Assembly (NCBI RefSeq): GCF_013385825.1
Contig: NZ_JACAPG010000011.1
Location: 317,853-381,852, forward strand
Source: Pseudomonas reactans
Lineage (GTDB): Bacteria; Pseudomonadota; Gammaproteobacteria; Pseudomonadales; Pseudomonadaceae
DNA: 64,000 bases
Reading direction: 5' to 3'
The position numbers and the translations under genes were made by a program. The notes below the pieces were generated by a model. That model had not been told where the DNA came from. It did no database searches and saw only the letters and a list, made by a program, of their open reading frames with translations. Below are positions 1 through 8,291 of the stretch, piece after piece; the stretch's first letter is position 1, and each line of letters starts with the position of its first letter.

Positions 1-597
1 AGCCTGTCCGCCCGCGAGTTGGCGCGGCAGATCGCGTTCTTGCCGCAGGTGCTGCCGGTGCCGGAAGGTGTCAGCGTGCGTCAGTTGGTCGCCTATGGCC
101 GCAGCCCGCATAACTCGCTGTGGGGACGCTTGAGCGGCAGTGATCAATCCCACGTGACCCAAGCCATGCAGCGCCTGGAGCTGGACGTGTTGGCTGATCG
201 CGCATTGGCCGATCTGTCCGGCGGCCAGCGCCAACGGGCTTGGCTGGCGATGGTGTTGGCGCAGAATGCGCCAGTGGTGTTGCTGGATGAACCCACCACC
301 TACCTCGACATCAGCCATCAAGTCGAACTCATGGACTTGATGGGTGAACTGGCCGCCGAAGGCAAGACTGTGATCACGGTGCTGCACGACATCAACCAGG
401 CTTGCCGCTACGCCGACCATTTGGCGGTAATGCACGGCGGCAAGTTGGTGGCTGATGGTGCGCCGGGGGCGGTGATCAATGCCGAGTTGATGAGGCAGGT
501 GTTTGATGTGCAGGTGCAAGTGATGCAGGAGCCGGTCGCCGGTACACCCATGTGCCTCGTGGAAAAGAGCACGCGAGGCACAGATAAACCCTTGTAG
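1..597 (+). CDS. fecE: FecE-like iron-siderophore/dicitrate ABC transporter ATPase (5' end outside window)
   Basis: This is the C-terminal three quarters of an ABC ATPase that energises uptake of a ferric chelate across the inner membrane. The frame is open from base 1, so the true start and the Walker A loop lie upstream of the window; the TTG at 19 is not the start. Visible parts are a Q-loop region (IAFLPQ), the signature LSGGQRQRAWLAMVLAQ, Walker B VVLLDEPTTYLDI and the H-loop in VLHDINQ. The order and wording closely follow the ferric-dicitrate ATPase FecE, including a C-terminal PMCL. Its partners (binding protein, permeases) would be upstream. The stop codon TAG at 595-597 is part of a REP arm. 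The exact substrate is not decided by the sequence. Confidence 0.85.
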   Translation, partial: SLSARELARQIAFLPQVLPVPEGVSVRQLVAYGRSPHNSLWGRLSGSDQSHVTQAMQRLELDVLADRALADLSGGQRQRAWLAMVLAQNAPVVLLDEPTTYLDISHQVELMDLMGELAAEGKTVITVLHDINQACRYADHLAVMHGGKLVADGAPGAVINAELMRQVFDVQVQVMQEPVAGTPMCLVEKSTRGTDKPL

Positions 598-691
598 GAG
601 CCGGCTTGCCGGCGAAGGTCGCCAACGATAACGCGGGAAACAGGAATGGACGCGCTGCCTGTGGGTTTTTCGCCGGCAAGCCGGCTCCTAC
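594..691. repeat. REP pair (GTAG family) between convergent genes
   Basis: Two perfect 22-bp inverted arms lie at 594-615 and 670-691. Each starts with GTAGGAGC on its own strand and is itself hairpin-forming (CCGGCTTGCCGG). This is the layout of a Pseudomonas REP doublet (REPIN). The left arm supplies the TAG stop of the fecE-like gene (595-597). The right arm, read on the minus strand, supplies the TAG stop of the binding-protein gene (688-690). The large hairpin may also act as a bidirectional 3' end. Confidence 0.93.
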
Positions 692-1608
692 AGGGAAGCG
701 GCTTTGCGCACGTCGATTGCCTTGGGCAACAGGTGGTTCTGATAGAACAGATCCGCCGTCGCCTGCTGCGCCGCGATGATCGTGTCGTCAATCGGCAAGA
801 TCGGCGAAGGCGGGCGGTTATCCATGTAACGCGCGATCACCTCGGCAGGCAGTCCCATAAACCCCTTCAGTACGTTCAAACTGTCTTCACGCTGGCTGCG
901 GGTGAGCGCTTCGGCAGCGCTGAGCTCATCCAGCAGGTCATGTACAAACACGCCATTGGCCTTCGCATAGTCGCGACGCGCGGTATACACCGGCCCCGAC
1001 AAACCCAGGCCTTCGCCATTGGCCAGCACATGGCTGGGGCTTTGGCTCAATGCCAAGGATGAATAGGGCTCCCAGATGGCCCAGGCATCCACGCTGCCTT
1101 GTTCGAACGCCGCGCTCGCGTCGGCAGGGGGCAGGTACACCGGCTGGATATCCTTGTAGCTCAGCCCGGCCTTGTTCAGGGCGCGCAGGATCAGGTTGTG
1201 GGAACTGGAACCCTTCTGGAAGGCGACTTTCTTACCCTTCAGATCCGCCACTGAATGCAGCGGGCTGTCGTTGCGCACCAGGATGGTTTCGGCGCTGGGC
1301 TTGGGCGGTTCGGCGCCGATGTAGACCAGGTCCGCGCCCGCCGCCTGGGCGAACAGCGGCGGGATGTCGCCGGTCGAACCCACGTCCAGCGCGCCGACGT
1401 TGAGCGCTTCGAGCATCTGCGGGCCGGCGGGGAATTCGATCCACTTCACGTCGGTGTGCGGGAAGCGTTTTTCCAGCAGGCTATGTTCCTTGGCGAGCAC
1501 CAGGGCGATGGAGCCTTTCTGGTAGCCGATGCGCAGGGTCGCGGGGTCGGCCGCCAGTGCGGTTTGAGTGACGGCCAGCAGGGCGAGTAACAGTGCGGGA
1601 ATCTTCAT
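688..1608 (-). CDS. Aliphatic sulfonate-type periplasmic binding protein (SsuA-like)
   Basis: A 306-residue secreted solute-binding protein of the SsuA/TauA (NMT1-like) fold. A signal peptide is clear at residues 1-19 (MKIPALLLALLAVTQTALA). The mature part opens with TLRIGYQKG and has the family landmarks GALDVGSTGDIPPLFAQ and DAWAIWEPY. The ATG overlaps the stop of the upstream monooxygenase (ATGA at 1605-1608), so the two are translationally coupled. It is the last gene of a three-gene operon that starts with a TonB receptor. No ABC permease or ATPase of the Ssu type follows, so it must work with transporter parts coded elsewhere. The ligand is inferred to be a sulfonate or related organosulfur compound. 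Its TAG stop lies inside a REP arm. Confidence 0.88.
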   Translation of the reverse strand: MKIPALLLALLAVTQTALAADPATLRIGYQKGSIALVLAKEHSLLEKRFPHTDVKWIEFPAGPQMLEALNVGALDVGSTGDIPPLFAQAAGADLVYIGAEPPKPSAETILVRNDSPLHSVADLKGKKVAFQKGSSSHNLILRALNKAGLSYKDIQPVYLPPADASAAFEQGSVDAWAIWEPYSSLALSQSPSHVLANGEGLGLSGPVYTARRDYAKANGVFVHDLLDELSAAEALTRSQREDSLNVLKGFMGLPAEVIARYMDNRPPSPILPIDDTIIAAQQATADLFYQNHLLPKAIDVRKAASL

Positions 1609-2936
1609 GCATCGTCCTTTTTGAAGCGGTTTTCGGGGCGCGCCAAACCGAGGTTTTCACGCAAGGTAGTGCCGGTGTATTCGGTGCGGAACAGGCCGCG
1701 CCGTTGCAGCTCCGGCACGACCCATTGGGCGAAATCCTCCAGCCCGCCCGGCAGGTGCGGCACCAGGATGTTGAAGCCATCGGCGGCGCCGTTTTCGAAC
1801 CAGCGTTGCAGCTCATCGGCGATCTGCGCGGGCGTGCCGATCAGGCTGTAATGCCCGCGACCACCCGCGATCCGTCGGCCCAATTGCGCCAGCGTCAGTT
1901 TCTCACGGTTGGCCAAATCACTCAGCAGTTGCTGACGGCTGCGCTGCCCGCTGTCGGTCAGCGGCAACTCCGGCAACGGCCCGTCCAACGGGTAGCCGGA
2001 CAAGTCGAAATTACCTAGCATGCGCCCCAGCAAGGCGATGCCCACTTCGGGCTCGACCAGGTCCTGGAACGCCTCGAACTTCGCCTGGGCTTCGGCCTCG
2101 GTCTGGCCGACCACTACGAACACCCCCGGCATGATTTTCAGCGAATCCGGCTCACGCCCATATGGCTCAAGCCGCCCTTTGAGATCCGCATAAAACGCCT
2201 GCGCATTTTCCAGCGACGTTTGCGCGGTAAACACCACTTCTGCCGTTTGCGCCGCCAGTTCACGGCCGGTTTGCGATGAGCCCGCCTGCACGATCACCGG
2301 GTGGCCCTGCGGCGAGCGCGCCACGTTCAGCGGGCCCTTGACGCGGAAATGTTCACCGACATGGTCCAGCACATGCTGTTTCGCCGGGTCGTAGTAGTTG
2401 CCGCTGGCCTTGTCCCGCACGAAGGCATCGTCCTCCCAGCTGTCCCACAACCCGGTCACGACGTGATGAAACTCCCTGGCGCGGCTGTAGCGCTCGGCGT
2501 GGCCGAGGTGTTCATCGCGGCCGAAATTCTGCGCTTCAGCGGCGGCATCCGAGGTCACCAGGTTCCAGCCTGCACGGCCTCCAGACAGATGATCCAGCGA
2601 GGCGAATTTGCGCGCCACGTGATAGGGCTCGTTGTAGCTAGTGGTTGCCGTGGCGATCAGGCCGATGTGGTCCGTCACTGCACTCAACGCCGAGAGCAAG
2701 GTCAGCGGTTCGAAGTGATCCGAACGCGCCATATGGCTGGCGATGTCACCTGTGGCCGCCGCAATGCTATCCGCCACGAACAGCGCATCGAACTTGGCCG
2801 CTTCAGCCACCCGTGCCAAATGCTTGTACTGGGCAAAATCCAGCCCGGCATTGGCCGGCACGTCCGGGTGGCGCCAGGCGGCGACGTGGTGCCCGGTGGC
2901 CATGAGGAAGGCGCCGAGTTTCAGTTGACGGCTCAT
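1605..2936 (-). CDS. FMNH2-dependent monooxygenase, NtaA/SnaA/DszA family
   Basis: A 443-residue luciferase-like (LLM class) flavin monooxygenase of the nitrilotriacetate monooxygenase A / DszA group. These enzymes use reduced flavin supplied by a separate reductase to cleave C-N or C-S bonds. The family start (KLGAFLMATGHHVAAWRHP), the internal GGRAGWNLVTS and the region VIVQAGSSQTGRELAA are all present, and the length is usual for the family. It begins two bases from the stop of the TonB receptor gene and overlaps the binding-protein gene by four bases. No flavin reductase gene is in the window. The context (outer-membrane receptor, sulfonate-type binding protein) suggests scavenging of an organosulfur or amino-polycarboxylate compound; the substrate is unknown. 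Confidence 0.9.
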   Translation of the reverse strand: MSRQLKLGAFLMATGHHVAAWRHPDVPANAGLDFAQYKHLARVAEAAKFDALFVADSIAAATGDIASHMARSDHFEPLTLLSALSAVTDHIGLIATATTSYNEPYHVARKFASLDHLSGGRAGWNLVTSDAAAEAQNFGRDEHLGHAERYSRAREFHHVVTGLWDSWEDDAFVRDKASGNYYDPAKQHVLDHVGEHFRVKGPLNVARSPQGHPVIVQAGSSQTGRELAAQTAEVVFTAQTSLENAQAFYADLKGRLEPYGREPDSLKIMPGVFVVVGQTEAEAQAKFEAFQDLVEPEVGIALLGRMLGNFDLSGYPLDGPLPELPLTDSGQRSRQQLLSDLANREKLTLAQLGRRIAGGRGHYSLIGTPAQIADELQRWFENGAADGFNILVPHLPGGLEDFAQWVVPELQRRGLFRTEYTGTTLRENLGLARPENRFKKDDA

Positions 2937-2938
2937 GC

Positions 2939-5128
2939 TTAGAAATCCTTGCGCAGTTGCACGCCGAAGTAACGTTCGTCGTCACGGGGCACGGCGCGGT
3001 AGATGTAGTTGCCGCCGCTGGCCAGCAGCGGTGAGTAGGATTTGTCGGCGAGGTTCTTCGCCAGGAATGCGACGCGCCAGCCATTGCTGTAGTCGGCCAG
3101 GGCCACGCTGGCGTTCCAGATGCCGTAGGCACCTTGTTTGGTGTCAAGGTTCTGGCTGATGTCGTACTGCACTTCGCTCTGCCAGCTGTAGTCGGTGCCC
3201 AGTTCGATGTCCAGGCCATTATCCAGCGGGATGCTGTAGTCGGCGCGCACGTAGCTTTTCCAGTCCGGGCTGAAAGGCAGCGGCTTGCCATTCACGTTGC
3301 AGGTCGCGGCGGCACCGGCCGGGCAGGCGAATTCGTCGATGCGCGCGCGGGTGTAGGCCAGGGCACCGGACAGCTTGAGTTGCTGGGTGGCCTGCAAGGC
3401 GTAATCCAACTCGACGCCTTCGGTGCTGACGCTGCCGGCGTTGATCAGGCGCGTCACCACTTGCCCGGCGACCGTGTCGAAAAAGTTGGCCTGGTAGTTG
3501 TCGTAATCGCTGTGGAACACCGCCAGGTTGGTGGTCAGGCGGTTGTTCCAGGCACTGGCCTTGATCCCGGCTTCCCAGGTGTTGGAGGTTTCCGGCTTGA
3601 GCGCGTCGGTGTCACGCGGCTGCATATTGAAGAACACGTTGTAGGCCGGGCCTTTGTAGCCGCGCGAATAGGTCAGGTAGCTGGTGACGCTGTCGCTGAT
3701 GTCGTACTGCACGCCCAGGCGACCGGACCAACCGTCCTCGTCCACCGAACCGGAGCTGGACGTGGCCGGTTGAATCCCGCTGACCGTAGTGGCCGAAGTG
3801 GAGGCGCGGCGGTGATCGTATTTCAGGTCATCGTGGGTGTAGCGCAGGCCGGCGATGCCACGAAACCGCGAGGTGAAGTTCAGCGTGGTCTCGCCGAACA
3901 CCGCGTAGCTGTCGTTGGTGGTGCTGTAGTCGGCGATGCCGCGGTCGGTACGCGTGGTGGTGGTGAGGGTGCGCTGGTAGGTTTCTTCGTCCTTGCCGTG
4001 CATGTAGAACAGGCCGCCGACATATTCCAGGAACTCACCTTTGGGCGAGGCCAGGCGCAGTTCCTGGGAGTATTGGTTGAATGCGAGCGTGCCTTTGTCG
4101 GCGGTACCGGGAAACGCGGCGGTCACCGTGCCAAGGCGGTCGCCGTCCTGATATTGGGTGTTGTCCCAACCGCGCCAGGCGGTGATCGACGTCAGGGTGT
4201 AGTCGCCGAGGTTCCAGTCCAACTGGGCGGACAGGCCCTTGTTGGTGTCTTCCACATGGCTGCGGGTATCGGTGTTGACGTCGCGGTTGTCGCTGGAGGC
4301 CCGCACCGGGCTCAGCGCGTTGGCGAACGCCGGGGTCAGGGACTTGCTGACCACGCCATTCGGCGCGTCGTCGTGGGACTGCATGTAGTCGGCGATCAGG
4401 GTCAGTTTCAGGTCGTCGTTGGGGGTGAATTCCAACTTGCCGCGAATGCCCTTGTGGTTGTAGCCGTTGACCTCCTGGCCATTGTGCTGGTTGTCGACAT
4501 TACCGTCGTAGCTGCCGAACAGCGTACTGATCGAACCCTTGAGCACATCCGGCACCAGGCTGCCGCCGATGCCGAACCGGGTACGGCTTTCGTTGCCGCT
4601 GTAGTACGACTGGTCGATATAGCCATGAGTCTCGGCGGTGGGCGCCTTGCTGGTGATGTTCAGCACACCGGCCGAGGCGTTCTTGCCGAACAGTGTGCCT
4701 TGGGGGCCGCGCAGCACCTCGATGCGTTCGAGGTCGAGCAGGTCAAGGGTGGCCTGGCCGGGGCGGGCGTAGACCACGCCGTCGATCACCGTGGCCACCG
4801 TCGGCTCGACGCCGGGGGAGGTGGAAATGGTGCCCACGCCGCGCACGAACAGCGAGGTGTCCTTGTTGGAAGCGCCGGTGCGAAAGTTCAGCGACGGCAC
4901 CTGCTGCGCGATGCTCGCCACGCCGTTGCGGTTATCGCGCTCCAGCTGTTCGCCATCGAGGACCGAGACGGCCACCGGGACTTTTTGCAGCGATTCTTCG
5001 CGGCGGGTGGCGGTGACGGTCACGGATTTGAGTGTCGGCTCCTGCGCATCGGCCGCAAAGGCACCGGGGGCGGGAAGGGTGGTCAACCCGGCCAGTATCA
5101 GAAAAGTGCTGCGTTGGAAGGTGTGCAT
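2939..5128 (-). CDS. TonB-dependent outer-membrane receptor
   Basis: A 729-residue TonB-dependent receptor. A signal peptide occupies about residues 1-25. The TonB-box-like stretch and plug follow directly (KSVTVTATRREESLQKVPVAVSV), and the protein ends in a beta-strand with terminal phenylalanine (YFGVQLRKDF), as expected for a 22-strand barrel. There is no N-terminal FecA-type signalling domain, so it is not an ECF sigma/anti-sigma controlled receptor. It is the first gene of the operon with the monooxygenase and binding protein, and faces a divergent LacI-family regulator across 208 bases holding one palindromic operator. The plug sequence resembles receptors for carbohydrates or small organics as much as siderophore receptors, so the ligand is left open. 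Confidence 0.93.
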   Translation of the reverse strand: MHTFQRSTFLILAGLTTLPAPGAFAADAQEPTLKSVTVTATRREESLQKVPVAVSVLDGEQLERDNRNGVASIAQQVPSLNFRTGASNKDTSLFVRGVGTISTSPGVEPTVATVIDGVVYARPGQATLDLLDLERIEVLRGPQGTLFGKNASAGVLNITSKAPTAETHGYIDQSYYSGNESRTRFGIGGSLVPDVLKGSISTLFGSYDGNVDNQHNGQEVNGYNHKGIRGKLEFTPNDDLKLTLIADYMQSHDDAPNGVVSKSLTPAFANALSPVRASSDNRDVNTDTRSHVEDTNKGLSAQLDWNLGDYTLTSITAWRGWDNTQYQDGDRLGTVTAAFPGTADKGTLAFNQYSQELRLASPKGEFLEYVGGLFYMHGKDEETYQRTLTTTTRTDRGIADYSTTNDSYAVFGETTLNFTSRFRGIAGLRYTHDDLKYDHRRASTSATTVSGIQPATSSSGSVDEDGWSGRLGVQYDISDSVTSYLTYSRGYKGPAYNVFFNMQPRDTDALKPETSNTWEAGIKASAWNNRLTTNLAVFHSDYDNYQANFFDTVAGQVVTRLINAGSVSTEGVELDYALQATQQLKLSGALAYTRARIDEFACPAGAAATCNVNGKPLPFSPDWKSYVRADYSIPLDNGLDIELGTDYSWQSEVQYDISQNLDTKQGAYGIWNASVALADYSNGWRVAFLAKNLADKSYSPLLASGGNYIYRAVPRDDERYFGVQLRKDF

Positions 5129-5236
5129 GCTGTGCCCGCTCGAAAAGAATGCCCTGAACCGCTGCGGTTCTTGCGACCGTCAGCGCCTGTGAAATGTCTT
5201 TGGCATTCGCTCGAGCGAGTAGCAGACAACGCGCTT

Positions 5237-5250
5237 TGTTAGCGCTAACA
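5237..5250. promoter_or_regulatory. LacI-family operator palindrome
   Basis: TGTTAGCGCTAACA is a perfect 14-bp palindrome with a central GCGC, the form typical of LacI-family operators. It contains TAGCGCT, which I recall as part of the reported Pseudomonas GntR recognition sequence. It sits 109 bases upstream of the receptor start and 87 bases upstream of the regulator start, in the 5129-5336 divergent promoter region. The rest of that region is AT-richer toward the regulator (TATATT near 5312) and holds no other clear site. Confidence 0.75.
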
Positions 5251-5336
5251 TCGCCATTATTGGTAGGTCTGGTTTAGAACGTCAAATACTGAAAAATTAG
5301 TCCTATATTCTTTTTGGTTTTTAACAGGATCATCCC

Positions 5337-6377
5337 GTGAGCGAAGACAAACCGCGCAAACGCCGTGGCGCCGGGCGTGTCACCTTGAATACCGTGGCCC
5401 GCCAGGCCGGGGTGTCGGCGATTACCGTGTCGCGTTACTTCAACCAGCCGGAACAGGTGTCACCCGAACGCCGCGAGCGCATCGCCGAGGTGGTGGCCGA
5501 GCTGGGTTATGTGCCCAACCTGGTGGCCGGCGGGCTGGCCTCGGCACGTGGGCGCATTGTGGCGATGGTGATCCCGAACATCTCGGGGCCGATCTTTGCC
5601 AATACCATCCAGGGCTTCAGCGACACCCTCAGCCGGCATGGCTATCAACTGTTGCTGGCGTCGAGTTACTTCAGCGCCGAGCAGGAAGAGAGTGCGGTGC
5701 GTGCGTTCCTTGGCTGGTCGCCGGCGGCGCTGGTACTGACCAGCCGCTTCCACAGCGCGACGACTGAAAAGATGATCGCCGACGCGGATGTTCCGGTGGT
5801 AGAAACCTGGGACTACGTGCCCGAACGCGCACCGCTGCAGATTGGGTTTTCCCACTTCGAAGTGGGCGTCACCGCCGCGCGTTACCTGCATGGTCAAGGC
5901 TATCGGCGCATTGCCTTCGTGCAGAACAGTGCAGCAGGGGACTTCAGCGCCATGGAGCGGGGTGAGGGTTTCGCCGCGACTTTGACCGAGTTGGGTGTGC
6001 AACCCTGGGTCTTCTCTCCCGACCCAGATCGCGCGCCCTTCGAAGCGGGTAAACAGGCCATGGAGGTATTGATGAGCCATGCTACGCCACCAGATGCGAT
6101 CTTCTTCGCCAATGACAACCTGGCGGCCGGTGGTTTACTGGCTGGGCAGCGGGCCGGACTGAAGATCCCCGAGAAGTGCGCGGTGCTCGGTTTCGGCGAT
6201 TACCCGTTCGCCGAAATGCTGCTGCCGAGCCTGAGTACGATCAAACCGCCCGCATTGGAAATAGGTGTGTTGGCCGCCACGCGTGTGCTTGAAAGTTTGG
6301 GTGTGCTGCCTGTAGAAGATGAAGTAACGCGTTTGAATTTATTGGAATGCCGTTTGATTGCGCGTGAAAGCGCCTAA
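5337..6377 (+). CDS. LacI/GntR-type transcriptional regulator
   Basis: A 346-residue LacI-family repressor. The N-terminal helix-turn-helix reads VTLNTVARQAGVSAITVSRY and is followed by the hinge helix region NLVAGGLASARG. The rest is a periplasmic-binding-protein-like effector domain (VAMVIPNISGPIFANTIQGF, then the cleft region PDAIFFANDNLAAGG and VLGFGDYPFAE). The start is GTG at 5337; an arginine/lysine-rich leader precedes the HTH as in Pseudomonas GntR. It is divergent from the TonB receptor operon, and the 5237 palindrome makes that operon, and probably itself, its likely target. It resembles gluconate repressors, but no gluconate kinase or permease is nearby, so the effector is unknown. 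Confidence 0.9.
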   Translation: MSEDKPRKRRGAGRVTLNTVARQAGVSAITVSRYFNQPEQVSPERRERIAEVVAELGYVPNLVAGGLASARGRIVAMVIPNISGPIFANTIQGFSDTLSRHGYQLLLASSYFSAEQEESAVRAFLGWSPAALVLTSRFHSATTEKMIADADVPVVETWDYVPERAPLQIGFSHFEVGVTAARYLHGQGYRRIAFVQNSAAGDFSAMERGEGFAATLTELGVQPWVFSPDPDRAPFEAGKQAMEVLMSHATPPDAIFFANDNLAAGGLLAGQRAGLKIPEKCAVLGFGDYPFAEMLLPSLSTIKPPALEIGVLAATRVLESLGVLPVEDEVTRLNLLECRLIARESA

Positions 6378-6599
6378 GTGGCTAATTGCAACTAGTGGGA
6401 TGATGGCTATTAGCTGCCAAGGCTCTGGCGCAATGGTCTTGGAGGTTGTGTTTATTTTATTCCCCTGTTTCAGGAACTAGGTCTATAACTTCCAGTCGAT
6501 AACCCCTGCTTACTTTTCCCTGGGTTATGGCTAACTAATGGCATGTTTCCGTAGTTTCAAATAGCCATACTTTCTCGCAACACTAGATACCTGAACATT
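6378..6599. other. Upstream region of the type II secretion operon
   Basis: These 222 bases are AT-richer than the flanking genes. They hold one inverted repeat, ATAACCC at 6499-6505 with GGGTTAT at 6522-6528. No good ribosome-binding site precedes the gspE start at 6600. The secretion operon promoter is presumably here; I see no convincing sigma-70 boxes and cannot assign a regulator. Confidence 0.4.
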
Positions 6600-8291
6600 A
6601 TGTCGTCAGCGCCTATCGATGCCTGCCAGATGCAGATCCCGCACACCGAGCAGGTGTGTGCGTGGCTGATGCAGCATGCCGGGCTGAAAACGGTGGACCT
6701 GGAGCGCGCCCGACGCCTGTCCACGGACGATCTGCTGAGTCTGCTGACACGCCTGGGCCTGATCTCCGAAGTTGAACTGGCGCGTGCCTGGGCGGCGTTG
6801 CTCGACGCGCCGCTGTTGCTGGCCGACGCCGCGCCGCCGCTGCTCGATCCTTTGCCTGCACTGACCGAACGCTTCATGCGGCACTACCAAGTGGTGCCCA
6901 TGGGTTGGAACCACAACGGCCTGCGGGTACTGGCGGCCAACCCTGCGCAACATTATCCGTTCGAGGCCCTGGCCTATGCGTGCCAGGTGCCGGTGTGGCT
7001 GGCGATCGGCCCGCGCAATGAAGTCGACACCCTGATCGAGCGCTACTACGGTCAGGGCCGCTCGGCTATGGGCACCCTGATCGAGAACCTCGATGAGCAG
7101 GGCGGCGCCCAGGAAGATATCGAACACCTCAAGGACATGGCCTCCGAGGCGCCGGTGATCCGCCTGGTCAACCTGATCCTTCAGCGCGCCGTGGAACAGC
7201 GCGCCTCGGATATCCATATCGAACCCTTCGAAAACCAACTCAAGGTGCGCTATCGCATCGACGGCGTACTGCACGACGCCGAAGCGCCGCCGGCCAGTTC
7301 GTCGGCGGCGGTGATCTCGCGGGTGAAGATCATGGCGCGGCTGGACATCGCCGAACGTCGGCTGCCCCAGGACGGGCGCATCATGCTGCGCATCCAGGGC
7401 AAGGAACTCGACCTTCGCGTGTCCACGGTGCCCACCAGTTTCGGCGAGTCGGTGGTGCTGCGCCTGCTGGACCGGCAAACCGTGCAGTTCGACTTCCCCA
7501 GCCTGGGCTTTGACGGCCAGCGCCTGGCCACTTTCCTCGACCTGCTGGAACGACCCCACGGCATTCTGCTGGTCACCGGGCCCACCGGTTCCGGCAAGAC
7601 CACCACGCTCTACACCGCGTTGTCGCGGCTCAACACCGCCGAGCGCAAGATCATTACCGTGGAAGACCCGGTGGAATACCAACTCGAAGGCATCAACCAG
7701 ATCCAGGTCAAGCCCGCCATCGGCCTGGACTTCGCCGGGGCGCTGCGCTCCATCGTGCGCCAAGACCCGGACGTGATCATGATCGGCGAGATCCGCGACC
7801 TGGAAACCTGCCGCATCGCCATTCAATCGTCGTTGACCGGGCACCTAGTGCTCTCCACCCTGCACACCAACAGCGCCGCGGCGAGTATCACGCGGCTGCT
7901 GGACATGGGCGTGGAAAGCTACCTGATCGCCTCGACCGTCAGCGGCATTCTCGCCCAGCGCCTGGTGCGGCGCTTGGACCCGGCCAGCCGCGCGGCCTTT
8001 GAAGCACCGCCGGAACTGATCGCAGAACATGGCCTGGATCGCCTGACCGAACAACGCCCGATCCTGCTCTATCGCGGGAGCTATTACGGTCGTAGTGCGC
8101 TCACTGAGCTGCTGGTGATGAACGATGAGCTGCGCAGCCTGCTGATGCGTCACGCCGATGCCGCCACGCTGGAACAGGCCGCACGCCGCGCCGGTTTGCG
8201 CACCCTGTACGAAGAAGGGCTGCGCCAGGCCTTGGCCGGTATTACCTCGTTGGAAGAAGTGCTGCGCGTCACCCGTGGGGACAGCGCGTGA
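6600..8291 (+). CDS. gspE: Type II secretion ATPase GspE (XpsE type, no zinc motif)
   Basis: A 563-residue secretion ATPase that drives pseudopilus assembly from the cytoplasmic face. An N-terminal domain (about 1-150) binds GspL. The core has Walker A GPTGSGKTTT (about residue 327), the Asp box VEDPVEYQLEGINQ, Walker B DPDVIMIGEIRD (about 388) and the His box TGHLVLSTLHTN. The region that in most GspE proteins carries two CxxC pairs (here about 455-500, from RLVRRLDPASRAAFEA to YYGRSALTELL) has no cysteine. That is a trait I associate with Xanthomonas XpsE. It heads an operon in Xps order and overlaps gspF by four bases (GTGA). The start ATG has only a weak Shine-Dalgarno sequence. Confidence 0.95.
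   Translation: MSSAPIDACQMQIPHTEQVCAWLMQHAGLKTVDLERARRLSTDDLLSLLTRLGLISEVELARAWAALLDAPLLLADAAPPLLDPLPALTERFMRHYQVVPMGWNHNGLRVLAANPAQHYPFEALAYACQVPVWLAIGPRNEVDTLIERYYGQGRSAMGTLIENLDEQGGAQEDIEHLKDMASEAPVIRLVNLILQRAVEQRASDIHIEPFENQLKVRYRIDGVLHDAEAPPASSSAAVISRVKIMARLDIAERRLPQDGRIMLRIQGKELDLRVSTVPTSFGESVVLRLLDRQTVQFDFPSLGFDGQRLATFLDLLERPHGILLVTGPTGSGKTTTLYTALSRLNTAERKIITVEDPVEYQLEGINQIQVKPAIGLDFAGALRSIVRQDPDVIMIGEIRDLETCRIAIQSSLTGHLVLSTLHTNSAAASITRLLDMGVESYLIASTVSGILAQRLVRRLDPASRAAFEAPPELIAEHGLDRLTEQRPILLYRGSYYGRSALTELLVMNDELRSLLMRHADAATLEQAARRAGLRTLYEEGLRQALAGITSLEEVLRVTRGDSA

Noticed and set aside
3134..5242. A 702-codon open frame antisense to the TonB receptor gene
   Set aside because: Low-complexity Val/Gly/Arg-rich product with no family features; the receptor on the other strand is beyond doubt.
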